NCBI GenBank assembly: GCA_002295325.1
Contig: DBGA01000087.1
Span: 1-18,316, forward strand
Reading direction: 5' to 3'
Source: Ruminococcaceae bacterium UBA866
GTDB taxonomy: Bacteria; Bacillota; Clostridia; Oscillospirales; Ruminococcaceae
DNA: 18,316 bases
Below are positions 15,184 to 18,316 of the stretch, one piece after another. Position 1 is the first letter of the stretch; the number at the start of each line of letters is the position of its first letter. The position numbers were made by a program, and so were the translations under genes. The notes beneath the pieces were generated by a model, which worked only from the letters and a program-made list of their open reading frames with translations, searched no databases and had not been told where the DNA came from.

Positions 15184-16074
15184 ATGAGCAATAAACCTTT
15201 TTCAATTTTCACTGAGACAACTTGCGACTTGCCCCAAAGCTACCTAAAAGAGAATGAAATTATAACAATGCCTCTTACTTATACCCTTGATGGAGTAGAA
15301 TATGATGGTACTTATGAAAACTCGCTTTCGCCTCACGACTTTTATGAAAAGTTAAAAACAGGCATCATGGCGAAGACTGCACAAATCCCTCCTGAAAGAG
15401 CAACTGCTTTTTTTGAGGCAGAGCTACAAAAAGGTAATGATATTTTATATATTGGTTTTTCTTCTGGACTTTCTGGCTGTTACCAAAGTGCAACAATTGC
15501 CAGAACTGAATTACTTGAAAAATATCCAGACTCAAAAATCTTTTGCATTGACTCCCGAGGTGCATCACTTGGACAGGGTCTATTGATGGACTACACCGTT
15601 AAAAAAAAGGAAGAGGGCTTATCAATTGAGGAGCTTGCTAAAGAAATCGAAGATATAAAACTAAATGTTTGCCACTACTTTACAGTAGATGATTTAAATC
15701 ATCTTTATCGGGGTGGTCGTGTTTCAAAAACTGCGGCAGTTTTTGGTACAATGCTTGGGATAAAACCTGTTATGTATATGGACGATGAAGGCAAACTTAT
15801 CCCTATTGGCAAGGTTAGAGGAAGAAAAGCCTCACTAGATGAAATTGTGAAGAAAATGGGCACAAAACTTGGAGAATACAAAAACCCTTACGTTTTCATT
15901 TCACATGGTGACTCTTTGGCAGATGCAAAATATGTTGGCGATCAAGTGAAAAAACTGTATGGTATTAAAACCTCAATTGTTGACAATGTTGGTCCTGTAA
16001 TCGGCTCCCACTCAGGACCTGGTACAATTGCGTTGTTCTTTATTGGCACTGACAGAATAGAAAAAAGACTTTAA
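15184..16074 (+). CDS. DegV family fatty-acid-binding protein (FakB-like)
   Basis: 296 residues from the ATG at 15184. That start is preferred over the in-frame ATG at 15163 because AGG sequence precedes it at normal distance and the family begins with a short strand before TETTCDLP, here at residues 10-17. Other hallmarks are PPERATAFFEAELQKG, GFSSGLSGCYQSA at 91-103, DSRGASLGQGLL near 123-134, YRGGRVSKTAAVFG at 175-188 and HSGPGTIALFFIG near the end. DegV proteins bind a fatty acid in a buried pocket; FakB members present it to the kinase FakA for phosphorylation into phospholipid. The fakA partner is not visible here, so a fatty-acid-carrier role is likely but the pathway is inferred. Single-gene transcript. 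Confidence 0.92.
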   Translation: MSNKPFSIFTETTCDLPQSYLKENEIITMPLTYTLDGVEYDGTYENSLSPHDFYEKLKTGIMAKTAQIPPERATAFFEAELQKGNDILYIGFSSGLSGCYQSATIARTELLEKYPDSKIFCIDSRGASLGQGLLMDYTVKKKEEGLSIEELAKEIEDIKLNVCHYFTVDDLNHLYRGGRVSKTAAVFGTMLGIKPVMYMDDEGKLIPIGKVRGRKASLDEIVKKMGTKLGEYKNPYVFISHGDSLADAKYVGDQVKKLYGIKTSIVDNVGPVIGSHSGPGTIALFFIGTDRIEKRL

Positions 16075-16103
16075 TATTTGCATTTTTTATGATTAATATA
16101 ATA

Positions 16104-16131
16104 AAACTCCACCGTTTACACGGTGGAGTTT
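16104..16131. terminator. Bidirectional terminator between DegV gene and prs
   Basis: AAACTCCACCG (16104-16114) and CGGTGGAGTTT (16121-16131) form an 11-base stem with a six-base loop. It is followed by CTTCTTTATTT on the plus side and TATTATATT on the minus side. It sits between convergent genes ending at 16074 and 16141. Confidence 0.85.
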
Positions 16132-16140
16132 CTTCTTTAT

Positions 16141-17274
16141 TTAGTTAGCTTTTTTATCACTAAACTGCCCAATTAGTTCTTTTATCTTTTTAAATGGATC
16201 AATCAAGCTACTGATAGATTGGTCACGGTTTAGCTCCTCAATGATATAGGAGATGTATTTTGACATATCTACAGACTGATACCACTCTTTTTGCAACAAT
16301 TCATCTGAAGCATAAATTAAGTTAGTAGTAAAAATCTTGTCAAACTCACCACGAGCATATGCCTCATCAAATTTTTCAAGTCCATTGCAGAAAAGTCCAA
16401 AAGATGAGAAAGCAAAAATTCGACGTGCGCCACGCTCTTTTAAGCTCTTGAATATTTCAAGCATAGAACCGCCCGAGGAAATCATATCATCAACAACAAT
16501 AATGTCCTTGCCTTTAATATCACTTCCAAGGTATTCGTGTGCTTCAATTGGGTTGCTTCCGTTTACAATTTCAGAGTAATTTCTGCGTTTATAAAACATT
16601 CCAACGTTTACGTTCAACACTGATGAATAATAAAGACATCTTGAAACTCCGCCCTCATCCGGAGAAATAATTCCAAGGTTTTCGTCATCAATCTGAATTC
16701 CATCAACGGTATTTAAAAGTGCTTTCATCATTTGATAGGTTGGGTGGATGTTATCAAATCCGCTAAGTGGAATAGCGTTTTGCACCCTTGCATCATGTGC
16801 ATCAAAAGTAATAATATTTGATACACCCATGTGTACAAGTTCTTTTAGTGCTAATGCACAATCAAGAGATTCTCTTGAAGAACGCTTATGCTGTCTGCCC
16901 TCATATAGCATTGGCATGATAACTGTAATGCGCTTTGCTTTTCCAGCCATAGCTGAAATTGCTCTTTTGACATCTTGAAAATGATCGTCTGGGCTCATTG
17001 GAACTTTCATTCCATACATTTCATAAGTTACGCTGTAATTAAATATATCTGTGATAATGTAAATATCACGACCCCTAACAGATTCTCTGATTAGACCTTT
17101 TGCTTCACCAGATGCAAAGCGGGGGAAAGATGTTTTGACAATATAGTTATTATCTTCATTGCGCCAGTCCTGTATATAATTTTGAACCTTTTCAACGAAT
17201 TTCTCACAGCCAGGCATACAAATAATACCTAGTGCACCAACCTTTTCCATATGTGGCTCATTGCTTTTTTCCAT
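16141..17274 (-). CDS. prs: Ribose-phosphate pyrophosphokinase (PRPP synthetase), atypical long form
   Basis: 377 residues against about 315 for classical Prs. The enzyme makes PRPP from ribose 5-phosphate and ATP for nucleotide, His and Trp synthesis. Matched regions are FPRFASGEAKG near residues 50-60 (classical FSDGE), YEGRQHKRSSRESL near 124-137, TFDAHDARVQ at 156-165, SPDEGGVSR at 204-212, the flexible-loop KRR at 229-231 and the PRPP loop VVDDMISSGGS at 260-270, where classical Prs has DDMVDTAGT. The protein also has an N-terminal extension and a helical tail of about 50 residues. These differences suggest a divergent clade; PRPP synthesis is the best call but could be checked. ATG at 17274 follows GGGAG. 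Confidence 0.88.
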   Translation of the reverse strand: MEKSNEPHMEKVGALGIICMPGCEKFVEKVQNYIQDWRNEDNNYIVKTSFPRFASGEAKGLIRESVRGRDIYIITDIFNYSVTYEMYGMKVPMSPDDHFQDVKRAISAMAGKAKRITVIMPMLYEGRQHKRSSRESLDCALALKELVHMGVSNIITFDAHDARVQNAIPLSGFDNIHPTYQMMKALLNTVDGIQIDDENLGIISPDEGGVSRCLYYSSVLNVNVGMFYKRRNYSEIVNGSNPIEAHEYLGSDIKGKDIIVVDDMISSGGSMLEIFKSLKERGARRIFAFSSFGLFCNGLEKFDEAYARGEFDKIFTTNLIYASDELLQKEWYQSVDMSKYISYIIEELNRDQSISSLIDPFKKIKELIGQFSDKKAN

Positions 17275-17391
17275 GTCAAATCTCCCTATATAAATATATT
17301 TTTAGACGTCACAAAACAAGCCATTACCAAACTTTTACAAAACACTTGGTAAATAACTTATCTTAGATATCCGTTATTAATTTGCATATTA

Positions 17392-17420
17392 ATTGTAGCA
17401 TATGCTGTCGATTTTTACAA
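17392..17420 (-). promoter_or_regulatory. Predicted promoter of prs with extended -10
   Basis: On the minus strand TTGTAA (17415-17420) is followed after 17 bases by TACAAT (17392-17397), itself preceded by TGC, an extended -10. The leader would be about 110 bases and includes the TTACCAA/TTGGTAA hairpin. Confidence 0.6.
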
Positions 17421-17534
17421 TATCAACTACCCCCTAAAATGTCACAAGAAATAATTGATTAAGAGCCTTCCAATTGACAACTTGAACACAAGTCAGGTAT
17501 GTTTATCCAGTATCTCTTTTGATTGGGATTATTT

Positions 17535-17573
17535 GTTATCATATATACAGCCGTTCTATTGACCTATGATAAC
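17535..17573. repeat. Inverted repeat around the proS -35 box
   Basis: GTTATCATA (17535-17543) and TATGATAAC (17565-17573) are perfect nine-base arms flanking the proS -35 box. A third TATGATA lies at 17589-17595, near the predicted transcription start. A regulator site is possible. Confidence 0.35.
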
Positions 17574-17587
17574 TCAAATGATATAAT
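17559..17587 (+). promoter_or_regulatory. Predicted sigma-A promoter of proS
   Basis: TTGACC (17559-17564) is followed after exactly 17 bases by a perfect TATAAT (17582-17587). This is the best-scoring promoter by eye in the window; the start would be near 17594. Confidence 0.75.
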
Positions 17588-17622
17588 GTATGATATCTGT
17601 AAAATCAAAGGAGAGATAAACA

Positions 17623-18316
17623 ATGGCACAACAAAAAAAGATGGTTGACGATATTACCGCAATGGACGTTGACTTCGCAAAATGGTATACCGATGTTATT
17701 AAAAAGGCTGAGCTTGTTGATTATTCAAGCGTTAAAGGCTGTATGGTTATCCGCCCGTATGGATATGCAATATGGGAAAATATCCAAAAGGACCTAGACG
17801 CTCGTTTCAAGGAGTTAGGTCATGAAAACGTATATATGCCGATGTTTATCCCCGAAAGTTTGCTCAACAAGGAAAAAGACCACGTTGCTGGTTTTGCACC
17901 TGAGGTAGCTTGGATTACCCATGGTGGAGACAGCAAACTTGCAGAAAGACTTTGTGTTAGACCTACTTCTGAGGTGCTTTTTTGTGAGCACTATAAAAAT
18001 ATAATCCACTCTTATAGAGATTTGCCTAAACTATACAACCAGTGGTGTAATGTTGTTCGTTGGGAAAAAACAACCAGACCTTTCCTAAGAACTTCAGAGT
18101 TCTTATGGCAAGAGGGTCACACCATGCATGAAACTGCTGAGGATGCACAAAAGGAAACCCTACAAATGCTTAAGTGCTATGAAGACTTCTATCGTGAAAC
18201 CCTTGCAATTCCTGCAGTTGTTGGTAAAAAAACCGAAAAAGAGAAATTTGCTGGTGCAGTTTCAACCTATACAATCGAGCCAATGATGCACAACGGTGTT
18301 GCTTTACAAGGCGGAA
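17623..18316 (+). CDS. proS: Prolyl-tRNA synthetase, archaeal/eukaryotic-type, partial
   Basis: The frame is open from ATG at 17623 to the window edge, 231 codons of an expected roughly 480. The start follows AAAGGAGAG at normal distance. The product is class II ProRS, which charges tRNA-Pro in the cytoplasm. It begins [20 protein letters not shown], then [26 protein letters not shown] at residues 110-117 and class II motif 2 [20 protein letters not shown] at about 144-163, followed by EGHTMHE. The early TSE and motif 2, without the N-terminal and insertion-domain arrangement of the E. coli form, place it in the shorter archaeal/eukaryotic-like type common in Clostridia and Mycoplasma. The anticodon-binding domain lies outside the window. 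Confidence 0.96.
   Translation, partial: MAQQKKMVDDITAMDVDFAKWYTDVIKKAELVDYSSVKGCMVIRPYGYAIWENIQKDLDARFKELGHENVYMPMFIPESLLNKEKDHVAGFAPEVAWITHGGDSKLAERLCVRPTSEVLFCEHYKNIIHSYRDLPKLYNQWCNVVRWEKTTRPFLRTSEFLWQEGHTMHETAEDAQKETLQMLKCYEDFYRETLAIPAVVGKKTEKEKFAGAVSTYTIEPMMHNGVALQGG

Larger units (their letters stand above)
17275..17622. other. Divergent prs/proS intergenic region
   Basis: No gene is seen in these 348 bases. They hold the prs promoter (17392-17420, minus), a short prs leader hairpin TTACCAA/TTGGTAA (17324-17330 and 17346-17352), and the proS promoter (17559-17587, plus). A further TTGACA at 17474-17479 with TATGTT at 17498-17503 could be a second forward promoter. The predicted proS leader is only about 30 bases, and no T-box signature (GGGTGG...CCGCG) is present. 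Confidence 0.75.

Noticed and set aside
17275..17622. T-box or PRPP-type riboswitch between prs and proS
   Set aside because: No T-box specifier or GGGTGG...CCGCG antiterminator and no ykkC-like core was found; only small hairpins.

Overview
The window reads as chromosomal DNA of a low-GC Bacillota, most likely an uncultured gut-type Clostridia member. Grounds: AT-rich intergenic DNA, strong AGGAGG-type ribosome sites, sigma-A promoters, T-tailed hairpin terminators, a CIRCE element before groES-groEL, a LacI regulator, a DegV protein, an archaeal/eukaryotic-type ProS and a CpoA-like glycolipid glycosyltransferase. Species cannot be named from the sequence alone. No tRNA, rRNA, insertion sequence, phage gene or CRISPR array is visible.

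Layout. (1) 1-4349, minus: a catabolic operon transcribed lacI-type regulator -> Gfo/Idh/MocA dehydrogenase -> three sugar-phosphate isomerase/epimerase-type TIM barrels, the last cut by the window edge. This set resembles pathways that oxidise a sugar or glycoside at C3 and then epimerise or cleave the keto-sugar. (2) 4350-4670: a dense divergent control region with three inverted repeats, two sharing a TAACGCA core. (3) 4671-5711, plus: CpoA-like glycosyltransferase. (4) 5787-7249, minus: corrinoid adenosyltransferase cobO followed by an APH-fold kinase. (5) 7429-10567, minus: PPi-type phosphofructokinase followed by asparagine synthetase asnB, which has no ribosome site of its own. (6) 10713-12215, minus: sodium:solute symporter. 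(7) 12338-12858, plus: promoter, structured leader with a terminator-like hairpin, and a small membrane SHOCT protein. (8) 12941-14970, minus: groES-groEL under CIRCE. (9) 15184-16074, plus: DegV family. (10) 16141-17274, minus: an atypical PRPP synthetase. (11) 17623 to the window end, plus: proS, partial.

Most units are closed by a near-perfect palindromic terminator, several shared by convergent genes. Central metabolism and housekeeping dominate. The parts most worth a second look are the lacI/glycosyltransferase control region, the keto-sugar-type operon and the structured leader before the SHOCT gene. Promoter, operator and RNA-structure calls were made by eye, without folding or database searches.
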